The notes under the pieces are model-generated. The model was given only the letters and a program-made list of their open reading frames with translations, was not told the DNA's origin and made no database searches. Positions 29,298 through 38,580 of a stretch of DNA of 38,639 bases are shown here, piece after piece (within the stretch, counting starts at the first letter, position 1; each line of letters starts with the position of its first letter). The position numbers were made by a program, and so were the translations under genes. Source of the stretch: Siminovitchia acidinfaciens (lineage in GTDB: Bacteria > Bacillota > Bacilli > Bacillales > Bacillaceae_C); contig NZ_QYTV02000017.1 of the NCBI RefSeq assembly GCF_003605385.1, positions 1-38,639 on the forward strand, given 5' to 3'.

Positions 29298-30671
29298 CTA
29301 CTTCATTTCCTTTTCGTACGGAAGAGGGGTATCCGGGAAAATCTCAGTCGGATATTCTCCCGTAAAGCAGGCCATACACTGGCCGCAATTTTTACCCAAG
29401 TCATCTTTGCCAATGACCTTCATCATACCTTCCACACTCAGGAAGGTAAGTGAATCTGCTCCGATGATTTCACGGATTTCTTCCACACTGTGGTTGGATG
29501 CAATCAGTTCCTCATGAGTCGAAACATCTATTCCGTAGAAACACGGATTCGTCATAGGCGGCGAGCTTATGCATACATGCACTTCCGTCGCCCCGGCCTC
29601 TTTTAACATCCGGACGATCCGCCGGCTAGTTGTTCCCCGGACAATGGAATCGTCTACCATGATAACCCGTTTTCCCTCGACTACCCTACGGACTGGGGAA
29701 AGTTTCATCTTAACCCCTTGCTCTCGAAGCTCCTGAGTCGGTTTAATAAAAGTTCTTCCTACATATCTGTTCTTAATTAAGCCAAGTTCATACGGAATCC
29801 CGGCGGTCTCTGCAAATCCGATTGCGGAGGAAATGCTTGAGTCCGGAACCCCCGTAACAACGTCGCCCTCAATGTTTGCTTCAATGGCAAGCTGCTTGCC
29901 GAGTTTTTTCCTCGCTGTATGGATGTTGATTCCACGAATGTCGCTGTCGGGCCTGGAAAAATAAACATATTCCATTGTACACATGGCATTTGATCCGGAA
30001 AGGGAAAAGCGCTCTTCATGAATACCGTCATCGTTGATGATAATCAGTTCCCCAGGTTCAACATCACGGATATACTCCGCTCCTATCAAATCGTAGGCAC
30101 ATGTCTCAGATGCTACACAATAAGCATCGCCGACTTTTCCAATAGAAAGAGGCCGCAATCCGTTCGGGTCCTGCGCAATAATTAATTCATTTTCTGTCAT
30201 CATAATCAGCGCATAAGCACCTTTCACCATGGAAAGAGCATTTTTCACTTTATCCTTCGTTGCGAGGTATCCGCTTCTTTTAATCAAGTGCGCCAAGACC
30301 TCAGTATCCGTATTCGTCTGAAAAATACTGCCCTGCATTTCCAATTGATGTTTCAGATCGTTTGCATTGATAAGGTTTCCGCTATGTGAAAGTGCCAGGC
30401 TTCCGCTTGATGAGTGGAAGAGAAGCGGCTGAATGTTTTCGATGCCGCTTTTACCTGTGTATCTTACATGTCCGATCGCTCCGTTGCCTTTTAGGCTGTC
30501 AAGCTTCTTTTCGTCAAAGACATCATTGACGAGCCCGTCTCCTTTAATGCCTTTCAGGCGCTCTCCGTCCGTTACGACAATCCCTGCACCTTCCTGTCCT
30601 CTGTGTTGCAGACTGTGCAATCCATAATATGTCATTCTTGCTGCGTCAGGGTGACCCCATATTCCAAACAC
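29298..30671 (-). CDS. purF: Amidophosphoribosyltransferase with a disabled glutaminase N-terminus
   Basis: PurF makes phosphoribosylamine from PRPP, normally with ammonia from glutamine released by an N-terminal cysteine. The transferase half is intact: PRPP loop VIMVDDSIVRGTTSRR (residues 336-351) and iron-sulfur cysteines 231, 377, 429 and 432. The glutaminase half is not. The codon frame reads ...Asn-Glu-Val-Cys-Ser then GTG, but no ATG, GTG or TTG lies between that Cys (TGC 30675-30677) and an in-frame TAA at 30696-30698. The best start is GTG 30669-30671 with GAGGT seven bases upstream, which leaves the Cys out. Ser97 replaces the oxyanion-hole Asn of HNGN, and the usual RYxTAG loop is RYTGKSG. 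With 457 residues it would have no propeptide. Initiation at an ATA would keep the Cys but is unlikely. Confidence 0.9.
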   Translation of the reverse strand: MFGIWGHPDAARMTYYGLHSLQHRGQEGAGIVVTDGERLKGIKGDGLVNDVFDEKKLDSLKGNGAIGHVRYTGKSGIENIQPLLFHSSSGSLALSHSGNLINANDLKHQLEMQGSIFQTNTDTEVLAHLIKRSGYLATKDKVKNALSMVKGAYALIMMTENELIIAQDPNGLRPLSIGKVGDAYCVASETCAYDLIGAEYIRDVEPGELIIINDDGIHEERFSLSGSNAMCTMEYVYFSRPDSDIRGINIHTARKKLGKQLAIEANIEGDVVTGVPDSSISSAIGFAETAGIPYELGLIKNRYVGRTFIKPTQELREQGVKMKLSPVRRVVEGKRVIMVDDSIVRGTTSRRIVRMLKEAGATEVHVCISSPPMTNPCFYGIDVSTHEELIASNHSVEEIREIIGADSLTFLSVEGMMKVIGKDDLGKNCGQCMACFTGEYPTEIFPDTPLPYEKEMK

Positions 30672-30691
30672 ACTGCATACCTCATTTATGC

Positions 30692-32917
30692 TTATTTATT
30701 CAGCAGAGACGGGATAGCTCCCTTCCAAGCTTCTTCCATTTTTCTGCTGTCGGATTTGATCAATAGCTCTTTATCTTTGTTAAGGATGACTAGTTCTGCT
30801 TTGTCTGTCACTTCACCGATCAATGCTGCATCTTTCACTAATTCTTCAAATGCTGCCTGGTTTTCCTTCTTAACGGAGATGATGAAACGTGACTGTGTCT
30901 CAGAGAACAATGCTGCTGTTTTGTCTCCGGCGAGTGTCACTTCCGCTCCCAGACCGTCTGTACCGAACAAGCACTCAGCCAAGGCAACAGCCGCTCCACC
31001 TTCTGAAATGTCATGGGCTGAAGCTACAAGGCCGCTACGGATAGCTTCAAGAATTTGCATCTGGCGCGCGGCTTCGATCTCCAGGTCAATTGCAGGGGCT
31101 TTTCCAAAAATGTCGCCGTGAACCAATTTCTGAAGTTCGCTTCCGCCGAATTCAGGTTGCGTTTCCCCGACCATATAAACCAAATCGCCAGCTTCTTTGA
31201 ATGATTGAGTTGTAGTATGGGCAAGGTCAGGAATCAAGCCTACCATTCCAATAATTGGCGTCGGATAAATCGCTTTTCCGCCTTTTTCGTTATAAAGAGA
31301 AACGTTTCCGCCAATAACCGGGCTGTTGAGTGCCAAACATGCTTCACTGATTCCTTCTGCTGATTTTTCAATCTGCCAGAAAATCTCCGGCTTGTCCGGA
31401 CTTCCAAAATTCAGTCCATCTGTGATCGCAAGAGGCTCTGCACCTGAGCAGACAACATTACGTGCAGCTTCAGCAACGGCAATTTTACCGCCCACTTCAG
31501 GGTCAAGGTAAATATAGCGGGAGTTACAGTCTGTCGTAATGGCAATGCCTTTATTTGTTCCTGGTATCCTGACGACCGCCGCATCGGAACCTGGTGTGAC
31601 AATTGTGTTCGATCCAACTTGATGATCGAATTGCTGGTAAACCCATTCCTTACTCGCAATTGTAGGCTGTTGCAATAGCTGAAGAAGTGTCTCCTCAAAA
31701 TTGCTGACTTCAGGAACCGTTACTTCCATTTCTTGATTCTCTCGGAAGTACGCAGGCACTTCTGATTTTTTATGATAGACAGGAGCATCTTCAGCAAGCG
31801 CATCTGCTGGAACTTCTGCAACGACCTCGCCCTTATGAAGGAGGCGCAGCATTTTATCGTCAGTTACATGACCGACGGAAACAGCTTCCAGGTCATATTT
31901 CGCAAACAAGTCGATGATTTCCTGTTCACGGCCTTTTTTAATGACGATGAGCATCCGTTCTTGTGATTCGGACAGCATCATTTCATAAGCAGTCATGTCC
32001 TCTTCACGCTGGGGAATCAGGTCAAGGTTCATTTCAACACCGTACCCTGCTTTACTTGCCATTTCAGCAGAAGAGCTTGTCAATCCGGCTGCACCCATAT
32101 CCTGGATTCCGATCAAAGCATCGGATTGTACAAGTTCCAAACAGGCATCCATCAACAGCTTCTCTGTAAAAGGATCTCCTGCTTGTACCGCTGCCCGTTC
32201 CTCTTCTTCATCCTCAGACAGTTCCACAGAGGAAAAAGTAGCCCCGTGAATGCCGTCCCGTCCGGTTGCAGCACCAACATACATGACCGTATTGCTGACA
32301 CCTTTGGCTTGCCCCTTTTGCATATCTTCATGGTTGAGTAGTCCGACAACCATTGCATTGACAAGTGGATTGCTCTCATAGGAAGGGTCAAATTGGATTT
32401 CTCCGCCTACCGTAGGTACGCCAAGGGCATTTCCATAGTCTGCGATACCAGCAACTGCCTGTTCAAGCAGATAACGGACCCTGGGAGAGGTCAATTCTCC
32501 AAATCTCAAAGAGTTCATGGCTGCAATCGGGCGTGCACCCATGGAAAATACGTCACGGGCAATTCCTCCGACACCAGTGGCCGCTCCTTCATAGGGCTCA
32601 ATGGCTGAGGGAGAGTTATGACTCTCGATTTTGAAAACAACCGCCTGGTTATCGCCGATGTCTACAATTCCTGCACCTTCGCCGGGTCCTTGTAAAACTT
32701 GCTTTCCTTCTGTAGGGAATTTTTTCAATACAGGCTTAGAGCTTTTGTAGCTGCAGTGCTCGGACCACATAACAGAAAAAAGTCCAGTTTCCGTATAGTT
32801 CGGCGTTCTTCCGAGCAATTTTTCCGCAAGTTCGAACTCTTCGTCTGACATGCCCATCTCTTGATAGATTTTTTGTTCTTTAATCTGGGATGGATTCGGC
32901 TCAAGCATTTGTGACAT
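30692..32917 (-). CDS. purL: FGAM synthase large subunit
   Basis: PurL is the synthetase subunit that, with PurQ and PurS, turns FGAR into FGAM using ATP and ammonia. The 741 residues show the MWSEHCSYK and [13 protein letters not shown] motifs, [16 protein letters not shown], and the second-half ITDGLNFG and SAHDISEGG motifs. All look normal. The ATG at 32915-32917 has GGAGGG at correct distance; a TTG 24 bases earlier is unlikely. It overlaps purQ by 17 bases, and its stop lies just upstream of the damaged purF start. Confidence 0.97.
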   Translation of the reverse strand: MSQMLEPNPSQIKEQKIYQEMGMSDEEFELAEKLLGRTPNYTETGLFSVMWSEHCSYKSSKPVLKKFPTEGKQVLQGPGEGAGIVDIGDNQAVVFKIESHNSPSAIEPYEGAATGVGGIARDVFSMGARPIAAMNSLRFGELTSPRVRYLLEQAVAGIADYGNALGVPTVGGEIQFDPSYESNPLVNAMVVGLLNHEDMQKGQAKGVSNTVMYVGAATGRDGIHGATFSSVELSEDEEEERAAVQAGDPFTEKLLMDACLELVQSDALIGIQDMGAAGLTSSSAEMASKAGYGVEMNLDLIPQREEDMTAYEMMLSESQERMLIVIKKGREQEIIDLFAKYDLEAVSVGHVTDDKMLRLLHKGEVVAEVPADALAEDAPVYHKKSEVPAYFRENQEMEVTVPEVSNFEETLLQLLQQPTIASKEWVYQQFDHQVGSNTIVTPGSDAAVVRIPGTNKGIAITTDCNSRYIYLDPEVGGKIAVAEAARNVVCSGAEPLAITDGLNFGSPDKPEIFWQIEKSAEGISEACLALNSPVIGGNVSLYNEKGGKAIYPTPIIGMVGLIPDLAHTTTQSFKEAGDLVYMVGETQPEFGGSELQKLVHGDIFGKAPAIDLEIEAARQMQILEAIRSGLVASAHDISEGGAAVALAECLFGTDGLGAEVTLAGDKTAALFSETQSRFIISVKKENQAAFEELVKDAALIGEVTDKAELVILNKDKELLIKSDSRKMEEAWKGAIPSLLNK

Positions 32918-33587
32918 GTGTTTCCCTCCAGTTTTGTACAATTGATTGGAACAATTTCACTCCATCAGTGCTGCCCAAAAGTTGATCTACAGCTCTTTCA
33001 GGGTGAGGCATCAAGCCAAGGACATTTCCTTTTTCATTCGTAATTCCGGCAATGTCAGCTAAGCTGCCATTCGGATTTTCAGATGTATAGGTGAAGATGA
33101 TTTGATTATTATTTTGGAGCTGTTTCAATTCCGCATCGCTGCAGTAAAAGTTCCCCTTCATATGAGCAACGGGTATTGAAACAATTTCACCATTTTCATA
33201 AAGTGATGTAAATGGTGTATCGTTGTTGGTTACTTGAAGCTTTACAGGTTTACAGACAAATTTCAGCTGCTCGTTTCTAAGCATGGCTCCTGGAAGAAGT
33301 CCTGCCTCCAAAAGGATTTGAAATCCGTTTCCAATTCCAAGCACAGGCTTCCCTGCTTCCGCCGCTTTTACGATTTCTTTTATAACAGGCTGCCTCTTAG
33401 CAATAGCTCCTGGACGGACGGCGTCGCCATATGACGCGCCTCCTGGAATCAAAATCGCATCGAATCCTCCAAGATCTTCTGCATCATGCCGAACGAACTC
33501 TGCTTCTTCACCTGTTGTTTGCTTAATTGCCGCATATAAATCAGCCTCGCACGTTGTGCCTGGAAAAACGACTATTGCGATTTTCAC
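32901..33587 (-). CDS. purQ: FGAM synthase glutaminase-type subunit lacking its catalytic cysteine
   Basis: PurQ normally hydrolyses glutamine and passes ammonia to PurL. This 228-residue class I amidotransferase keeps the fold and His195/Glu197 of PHPER. But the nucleophile elbow reads GIGNGFQ, not G(I/V)CNGFQ: Gly86 (codon GGA, 33330-33332) replaces Cys86, a change needing two base substitutions. Other normally conserved spots also differ: GGFSYGDYL is GGASYGDAV (residues 49-57), VAHG is VAHM (140-143) and PGSNC is PGTTC (9-13). These comparisons use recalled B. subtilis and T. maritima sequences. The changes cluster at the glutamine site while the rest matches family length and sequence, so the protein may be a structural partner of PurL only. 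Start is GTG in a GTGA overlap with purS. Confidence 0.93.
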   Translation of the reverse strand: MKIAIVVFPGTTCEADLYAAIKQTTGEEAEFVRHDAEDLGGFDAILIPGGASYGDAVRPGAIAKRQPVIKEIVKAAEAGKPVLGIGNGFQILLEAGLLPGAMLRNEQLKFVCKPVKLQVTNNDTPFTSLYENGEIVSIPVAHMKGNFYCSDAELKQLQNNNQIIFTYTSENPNGSLADIAGITNEKGNVLGLMPHPERAVDQLLGSTDGVKLFQSIVQNWRETHVTNA

Positions 33588-33832
33588 TTTGCAGCCGCCT
33601 CCTCGATTTCAAAGCGATAATCTTCAACTTCCGTATTGACTAAAAGGTTTTTGCACATATCATGAACTGCATCTTCAACGTTGTCTGTTTGGTCAATTGT
33701 CAATTCGATATACTTGCCAACGCGGACATTATCAACAGGAAAATCGGATTTCTTTAGTTCCTTTGTTGCAGCTGCTCCTTCCGGATCGATGACACTTTCT
33801 TTCAATGTTACAAATACCTTCACTTTATACAT
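33584..33832 (-). CDS. purS: FGAM synthase small subunit
   Basis: PurS is an 82-residue dimer that bridges PurQ and PurL and helps form the ammonia path. It begins [19 protein letters not shown] and contains the VGKYIELTI strand. ATG 33830-33832 is the start, eight bases after AAGGAG; the ATG six bases earlier is too close to that site. It follows purB by only 29 bases, where B. subtilis has purC. Confidence 0.95.
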   Translation of the reverse strand: MYKVKVFVTLKESVIDPEGAAATKELKKSDFPVDNVRVGKYIELTIDQTDNVEDAVHDMCKNLLVNTEVEDYRFEIEEAAAK

Positions 33833-33861
33833 CTTCATTTCTCCTTTCGCTTGCGCGAGTT

Positions 33862-35157
33862 TTAGTTCAGTCCTAGACGTTCAAAAATAGTGTCTACGTG
33901 CTTCAAGTGATACCTTGGGTCAAAACATGCATCAATTTCATCTTGGGAAAGCAGTTTTTGGACAGTTTCATCCTCTCCGATCAGACCTTTGAATGAAACT
34001 TGTTTCTCCCATGCTTCCATTGCCTTTGGCTGTACTGTGTCATATGCTTCTTCTCGGGAAAGGCCTTTATCAATCAATGTAAGCATTACTTGCTGTGAAA
34101 AAATCAGGCCATGTGTCCTATCCATATTTCTTTTCATGTTTTCCGGATAAACAGTCAAGTTTTTCACGACATTTCCAAAGCGGTTCAGCATATAGTTCAA
34201 GGCGATTGTTGCATCCGGAAGAATGATTCTTTCAGCGGATGAATGAGAAATGTCACGCTCATGCCATAAAGCCACGTTGTCATAAGCGGTCACCATATAA
34301 CCTCTTACTACGCGTGCTATCCCGGCCATATTTTCCGATGCAATCGGGTTGCGTTTATGTGGCATCGCGGACGATCCTTTTTGGCCTTTTGCAAAAAACT
34401 CTTCCACTTCACGCGTCTCACTTTTTTGCAATCCACGGATCTCAACCGCAAATTTTTCAATGGACGTAGCGATCAATGCCAATACGCTCATGTAATGGGC
34501 ATGCCGATCACGCTGCAGCGTCTGTGTTGAAAGAGGTGCTGGCTGAAGGCCTAATTGTTCACAAACAAACTTTTCTACAAATGGGTCAATGTTCGCATAT
34601 GTGCCGACTGCGCCGGAAATCTTTCCGAATTCGACTCCTTCGGCAGCTTGGTTGAACCTCTCAAGATTTCTTTTCATCTCTTCGTACCAGAGAGCCACTT
34701 TTAAACCAAATGTTGTAGGCTCCGCATGAACACCATGTGTTCTGCCCATCATGACTGTATCTTTATGCTCAATGGCTTTATTACGTAAAATAGTGATGAA
34801 ATTCTCAAGATCATTTCTGATGATGTCATTCGCCTGTTTCAATAAATAGGAAAGGGCCGTATCCACAACGTCTGTGGATGTCAATCCATAGTGGATCCAT
34901 TTCCGTTCCTCACCAAGTGTTTCTGAAACAGCCCTTGTAAAAGCCACCACGTCATGCCTTGTTTCTGCTTCGATTTCTTTAATTCGGTCCACATCAAAAC
35001 CAGCTTTTTCACGGATTCGTTTGACATCTTCTTTTGGGATTTCTCCGAGCTCCGACCAGGCTTCACACGCCAATATCTCAACTTCTAGCCAGGCCTGATA
35101 TCGATTTTCCTCTTTCCAAACTGCTCCCATTTCTGGTCTTGTATACCGTTCAATCAT
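33862..35157 (-). CDS. purB: Adenylosuccinate lyase
   Basis: PurB releases fumarate from SAICAR and from adenylosuccinate, so it serves two steps of purine synthesis. The 431 residues have the family motifs: [20 protein letters not shown] with the catalytic His, and the signature loop [12 protein letters not shown] with the catalytic Ser. The gene is intact and starts 24 bases after purK. purS follows directly; purC, whose SAICAR product is PurB's substrate, is missing here. Confidence 0.97.
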   Translation of the reverse strand: MIERYTRPEMGAVWKEENRYQAWLEVEILACEAWSELGEIPKEDVKRIREKAGFDVDRIKEIEAETRHDVVAFTRAVSETLGEERKWIHYGLTSTDVVDTALSYLLKQANDIIRNDLENFITILRNKAIEHKDTVMMGRTHGVHAEPTTFGLKVALWYEEMKRNLERFNQAAEGVEFGKISGAVGTYANIDPFVEKFVCEQLGLQPAPLSTQTLQRDRHAHYMSVLALIATSIEKFAVEIRGLQKSETREVEEFFAKGQKGSSAMPHKRNPIASENMAGIARVVRGYMVTAYDNVALWHERDISHSSAERIILPDATIALNYMLNRFGNVVKNLTVYPENMKRNMDRTHGLIFSQQVMLTLIDKGLSREEAYDTVQPKAMEAWEKQVSFKGLIGEDETVQKLLSQDEIDACFDPRYHLKHVDTIFERLGLN

Positions 35158-35181
35158 ATTTAGAAATCCTCTCTTATCAAG

Positions 35182-36309
35182 CTATTTCCAAATCTCATTC
35201 CCGCGCAATTCTTCCAGGGTTTTATCCATATCAGCAGTGAGTATAGTAATATGACCCATTTTCCGATTCATTTTCGCTTCTTCTTTCCCGTAAAAATGGA
35301 CATTCCAATCTGGCTGCTGCGGAATTTGTTCAATGACTCCATCAACATGCTGGCCAAGTACATTCACCATAACAGCTTGTTCCAATAACCTTGTTTTCGT
35401 TAGGGGCCATCCGCAAACCGCACGGATATGCTGGCCAAACTGCGAAATATTGCAAGCTTCGATTGAATAATGCCCTGAGTTATGCGGACGCGGTGCGAGT
35501 TCATTCACATATATCTTTTCATCTTTTGTCAAAAACATTTCAACAGCAAGCGTCCCGACCAAATTTAAGTGAGTAGCTATTTTTTCAGCCAATTGCTCGG
35601 CATGTTTCACAACACTTTCAGATACTCTTGCAGGTGCTATTGTTTCATGCAAAATATTGTTCACATGAATATTTTCCCCAACTGGAAAAACTTCAAGCTC
35701 CCCATTTACACTTCTTGTCATAATGACTGAGATTTCTTTATCAAATGGGACCCATGACTCCAAGACACACGGTCCATTTTTTAATAAAGCTGCCGCTTCC
35801 TTCGCATCTTCGGCCTCCCTTATCACAGACTGCCCTTTTCCGTCGTACCCTCCACGGGAAGTTTTTAATACGCACGGAAAACCGATACGATTCAATTCTG
35901 CATTTAGGTCTGCCTCGCTGCGAATGACAGCATAAGGTGCCACTTCAACTCCGGCATCAGTCAGCGCCTGCTTTTCCAAAATGCGATCTTGGGTGATTCT
36001 GATCAATTCAGCTCCCTGAGGCACATAAGCCTTCTCCATCAGCCATTTAAGTGCATCATAATCGACATTTTCAAATTCATAAGTGATGACATCACTTATA
36101 TCTGCAAGTTTTAAAAGTGCTTCCTTATCATCGTAAGGAGCAACTATCTCTTCATCAGCTACTTGGCCCGTCGGTGAGTTGGCAGACGGCTCAACAACAG
36201 CAATTCGAAACCCCGCATGCTTAGCAGCCAATGCCATCATTCGCCCCAACTGCCCTCCACCTATAATTCCAATTGTTTTCCCTGGCTGTATCAATTTAGA
36301 CAAGCTCAT
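35182..36309 (-). CDS. purK: 5-(carboxyamino)imidazole ribonucleotide synthase
   Basis: PurK carboxylates AIR with ATP and bicarbonate. The 375-residue ATP-grasp enzyme starts with [15 protein letters not shown], has [12 protein letters not shown] in the nucleotide site and [18 protein letters not shown] near the C-terminus. ATG 36307-36309 has AGGA seven bases upstream; a GTG directly before it is also possible. It overlaps purE by 14 bases. Confidence 0.96.
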   Translation of the reverse strand: MSLSKLIQPGKTIGIIGGGQLGRMMALAAKHAGFRIAVVEPSANSPTGQVADEEIVAPYDDKEALLKLADISDVITYEFENVDYDALKWLMEKAYVPQGAELIRITQDRILEKQALTDAGVEVAPYAVIRSEADLNAELNRIGFPCVLKTSRGGYDGKGQSVIREAEDAKEAAALLKNGPCVLESWVPFDKEISVIMTRSVNGELEVFPVGENIHVNNILHETIAPARVSESVVKHAEQLAEKIATHLNLVGTLAVEMFLTKDEKIYVNELAPRPHNSGHYSIEACNISQFGQHIRAVCGWPLTKTRLLEQAVMVNVLGQHVDGVIEQIPQQPDWNVHFYGKEEAKMNRKMGHITILTADMDKTLEELRGNEIWK

Positions 36310-36784
36310 CACTGCTTCCTAACACTTTTTCTTTTAAATCATTTCTTCTATTTGATAATCGGTCGTGAAGGGCGTCGTTCTCAGTTGCCAACATTTGTGC
36401 GGCAAGAAGTCCCGCATTCGTAGCGCCTGCTTTTCCAATCGCAACAGTTGCGACAGGAACACCGCCAGGCATCTGAACGATGGATAACAATGAATCCATT
36501 CCTTTTAAAGCTCTTGATTCCACAGGAACACCAATAACGGGAACAAGCGTCTTCGCCGCCACCATTCCCGGTAAATGAGCTGCCCCGCCTGCACCGGCGA
36601 TAATTACTTTCAATCCTCTTTCTCTGGCAGTTTCTGCATATTCAAACATTAGATCCGGCGTTCTATGCGCCGATACAACCCTTTTTTCATAAGGAACCTG
36701 CAGCTCGTCCAAAATGTCACAAGCATGCTTCATTGTCTCCCAGTCAGATGTACTGCCCATAATGATTCCGACTTCGGCCTTCAT
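36296..36784 (-). CDS. purE: N5-CAIR mutase
   Basis: PurE moves the carboxylate of N5-CAIR to give CAIR. The 162 residues show [17 protein letters not shown] with the catalytic His, and [11 protein letters not shown], all as in class I PurE. It is the first gene of the purine operon, eight bases after a GGAGGG site and downstream of the guanine riboswitch terminator. Confidence 0.97.
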   Translation of the reverse strand: MKAEVGIIMGSTSDWETMKHACDILDELQVPYEKRVVSAHRTPDLMFEYAETARERGLKVIIAGAGGAAHLPGMVAAKTLVPVIGVPVESRALKGMDSLLSIVQMPGGVPVATVAIGKAGATNAGLLAAQMLATENDALHDRLSNRRNDLKEKVLGSSDELV

Positions 36785-36821
36785 AAAATAAAACCCTCCG
36801 TCCCAGTTCTGTTTTAAAATA

Positions 36822-36872
36822 AAAAGCCGGATAATCTACTCTCTTTTGGAAAAAGAAAGCAGATTATCCGGG
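36822..36872 (-). terminator. Riboswitch-controlled terminator upstream of purE
   Basis: A 13-bp stem (CCGGATAATCTGC / GTAGATTATCCGG, one G-U pair) is followed by CTTTTTATTTT, 38 bases before purE. It is the expression platform of the guanine riboswitch. Confidence 0.93.
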
Positions 36873-36908
36873 AGTTCATGCACAAAAATATTTCCCAAAT
36901 CCCACTTT

Positions 36909-36977
36909 CCTCATAGTCCAATTATTTACGGTAATTGGGTAGAAACTGATGGGCCTTATCCCCACAATATACGAGGC
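36909..36977 (-). ncRNA. Guanine riboswitch aptamer (xpt-purE type)
   Basis: P1 pairs CCTCGTA with TATGAGG. P2 is GTGGG/CCCAT around GATAAGG. The core is CAGTTTCTACC, and P3 is CCAATT/AATTGG around an ACCGTAAA loop. The specificity base in GGACTATG is C, which selects guanine or hypoxanthine rather than adenine (GATTATG). Ligand binding should favour the downstream terminator. Confidence 0.96.
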
Positions 36978-36989
36978 TTTAACAACTTA

Positions 36990-37018
36990 ATCTTAACAAT
37001 CATGCGCAACGATGTCAA
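36990..37018 (-). promoter_or_regulatory. Sigma-A promoter of the purine operon
   Basis: TTGACA (37013-37018) and TAAGAT (36990-36995) are 17 bases apart. It starts the leader that carries the guanine riboswitch. Confidence 0.9.
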
Positions 37019-37021
37019 TCA

Positions 37022-37034
37022 ATAATCGAACGAT
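37022..37034 (+). promoter_or_regulatory. PurR PurBox 2
   Basis: ATAATCGAACGAT matches AWWWCCGAACWWT at 11 of 13 positions. It lies next to the -35 and in opposite orientation to PurBox 1. Confidence 0.8.
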
Positions 37035-37052
37035 ATGAAAGTCTTATTTGTT

Positions 37053-37065
37053 AATGTTCGGATTT
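37053..37065 (-). promoter_or_regulatory. PurR PurBox 1
   Basis: AAATCCGAACATT on the minus strand matches the PurBox consensus at all 13 positions. With the box 18 bases away it forms the inverted pair bound by PurR, which is displaced by PRPP. Confidence 0.9.
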
Positions 37066-37068
37066 AGG

Positions 37069-37263
37069 TCATTTTTTAATACCCTCAAAAATAATCTTTT
37101 GAGAGATTGGCTTATATTCAACTTTTCCCTTTTTCTTTTCTTCAATAAACACCGGCTTTTCCATCCGGCGGACAGGGCGGTAACCTTCCCTATCCATCCG
37201 TGCTAAGCATTCACTAATCGTTTCATTTTCCTCCACGGAAAAACTCTTTTTCCTGCCGCTCAC
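37069..37263 (-). CDS. yebG: NETI-motif small protein (YebG-like)
   Basis: This 64-residue basic protein contains the [12 protein letters not shown] motif that names the NETI family, followed by [13 protein letters not shown]. Its GTG start overlaps the yebE stop (GTGA). The same yebE-yebG-purE order is found in B. subtilis. The function is unknown. Confidence 0.88.
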   Translation of the reverse strand: MSGRKKSFSVEENETISECLARMDREGYRPVRRMEKPVFIEEKKKGKVEYKPISQKIIFEGIKK

Positions 37264-37802
37264 TTAGGCTGTCTACCTCTCTTTACAGATTTTACCCAGA
37301 ATCCACCATAAATTGTTTTAGGTTCATAAGCAATGATAAACGCTTTAGGATCGAGCTCTTTTATCAGTTGGTAAAGTTTCAATTCATATTTTCTTGCAGT
37401 CAATACCTGAAGGGCCATCCTGTCACCTTCAAGGCCTTGCGCCGCCCAGCTTGTAACGCCATAACCTCTATCACGCAGCTGCTTTGGAAGGTCCCTATCA
37501 TATTCTTTTGTAATGACATTCACAGTTATGTATCCAAGGGCCAGCTTTTCTTCAATTTTCGTACCTACAATGACCCCGCTGCCATAACCAACTGCATAAG
37601 CAATCAGATTTTGTATTTGATTTAGATTATCCAACACGAGTCCAAGACCCACAACATAAATAATGATCTCAAACATACTCACAACCGCTGCAACGTACCG
37701 GTATCCCTTTAAAGTCAAAATCATTCTGATCGTGAAAAAAGATACATAGATGACATTGATAATGAAAATAATGACAACCATTACCAAACCGTTCTCAAAC
37801 AT
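37260..37802 (-). CDS. yebE: UPF0316/DUF2179-type membrane protein (YebE-like)
   Basis: This 180-residue protein has three hydrophobic N-terminal segments ([16 protein letters not shown], then [14 protein letters not shown] and a glycine-rich [14 protein letters not shown]) and a soluble C-terminal DUF2179-like domain ([19 protein letters not shown]). ATG 37800-37802 is chosen because GAGG lies six bases upstream; the ATG 12 bases earlier abuts AAAGGA. It probably shares a message with yebG. The role is unknown. Confidence 0.88.
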   Translation of the reverse strand: MFENGLVMVVIIFIINVIYVSFFTIRMILTLKGYRYVAAVVSMFEIIIYVVGLGLVLDNLNQIQNLIAYAVGYGSGVIVGTKIEEKLALGYITVNVITKEYDRDLPKQLRDRGYGVTSWAAQGLEGDRMALQVLTARKYELKLYQLIKELDPKAFIIAYEPKTIYGGFWVKSVKRGRQPK

Positions 37803-37840
37803 TGTGGGCCTCATTCCTTTCTCTTGTTAAACCATTTACA

Positions 37841-37846
37841 ATTATA
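37841..37846 (-). promoter_or_regulatory. Possible -10 of yebE-yebG
   Basis: A TATAAT lies 38 bases before the yebE ATG; the -35 region (TATGAA) is poor. Between 37847 and 38258 I see no gene and nothing else I can name. Confidence 0.35.
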
Positions 37847-38258
37847 AAGGATTTCAAACTGTTTTCATATTTAATCATATTATCTGAAAAAACTTTTTAA
37901 GGAAGATGTGGCAAATTGAAGAAGAGCGTGAAGGCTAATAATAGTGAAATTTATAAGTCCATTTTTAGGAATTACCTTCCTGGAAGGGTGATTATACAGC
38001 GTGCGGACGAATGAGCGGATATTTGATTGTAATGATAGCAAATTCGCCGAGAGTTCGAGGATAACTCTTTTTGTAATAGGTTTTGAGTTCGGGTGGAAAT
38101 TTTAAAAATGCGGAAGACATTGTAAGATATTTAACCGCGAACTATTAACAATAGCATGGGACTTTCAATGTACAAACTCGGGCTCGAATCGTAGAGCTGG
38201 TAGTACTAAATAATATCCTGTTCTTTTTGCGTAAAAGTTTTCCAGGGAGCCAAGAACT

Positions 38259-38465
38259 TCTTAGTGACCGAAAAAGCGAAAAACACAGTAATTGGGTCAC
38301 TAAACAGCGGTCTAAGATACCGTATAAGTGGTAATAGTAGTTTTGTGGTAACATAGAAGCACTCTAAGTGACCGATAATGGATAAAAGCAGATTTACGGT
38401 AACTAAGAAACTCTCTAAGTAACCGGAAACATAAAAACCCCTCTCTTAATCACTAGGCTAAGAAA
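38259..38465. repeat. Decayed 52-bp tandem repeat array
   Basis: Four units begin TCTTAG or TCTAAG at 38259, 38311, 38363 and 38414 (spacings 52, 52, 51). Unit 1 can fold with TTAGTGACC / GGGTCACTAA arms, and unit 3 has CTAAGTGACCG against CGGTAACTAAG. The period equals that of the arrays at 6215 and 28873, but the sequence has diverged. Confidence 0.6.
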
Positions 38466-38533
38466 TTTTGCGGTGAGTATTATGGCTACATCTTAAAAAG
38501 TACTCTATGCCAAAACGCTAAAATAAGTGTCTT

Positions 38534-38573
38534 GAAAACACAAAAGACATGAAGCCTGTTGACTCCATGTCTT
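38534..38573 (-). terminator. Terminator of the rRNA operon
   Basis: AAGACATG and CATGTCTT form a stem directly after the 5S 3' end, followed by TTGTGTTTTC on the minus strand. Confidence 0.88.
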
Positions 38574-38580
38574 TTCTCAT

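Noticed and set aside
30672-30711. Rescue of PurF by an ATA start or by a frameshift
   Set aside because: ATA initiation is very rare and no ribosome site precedes either ATA. The nearby ATG (frame reading Met-Arg-Tyr-Ala) is out of frame. The GTG with GAGGT upstream is the better start.
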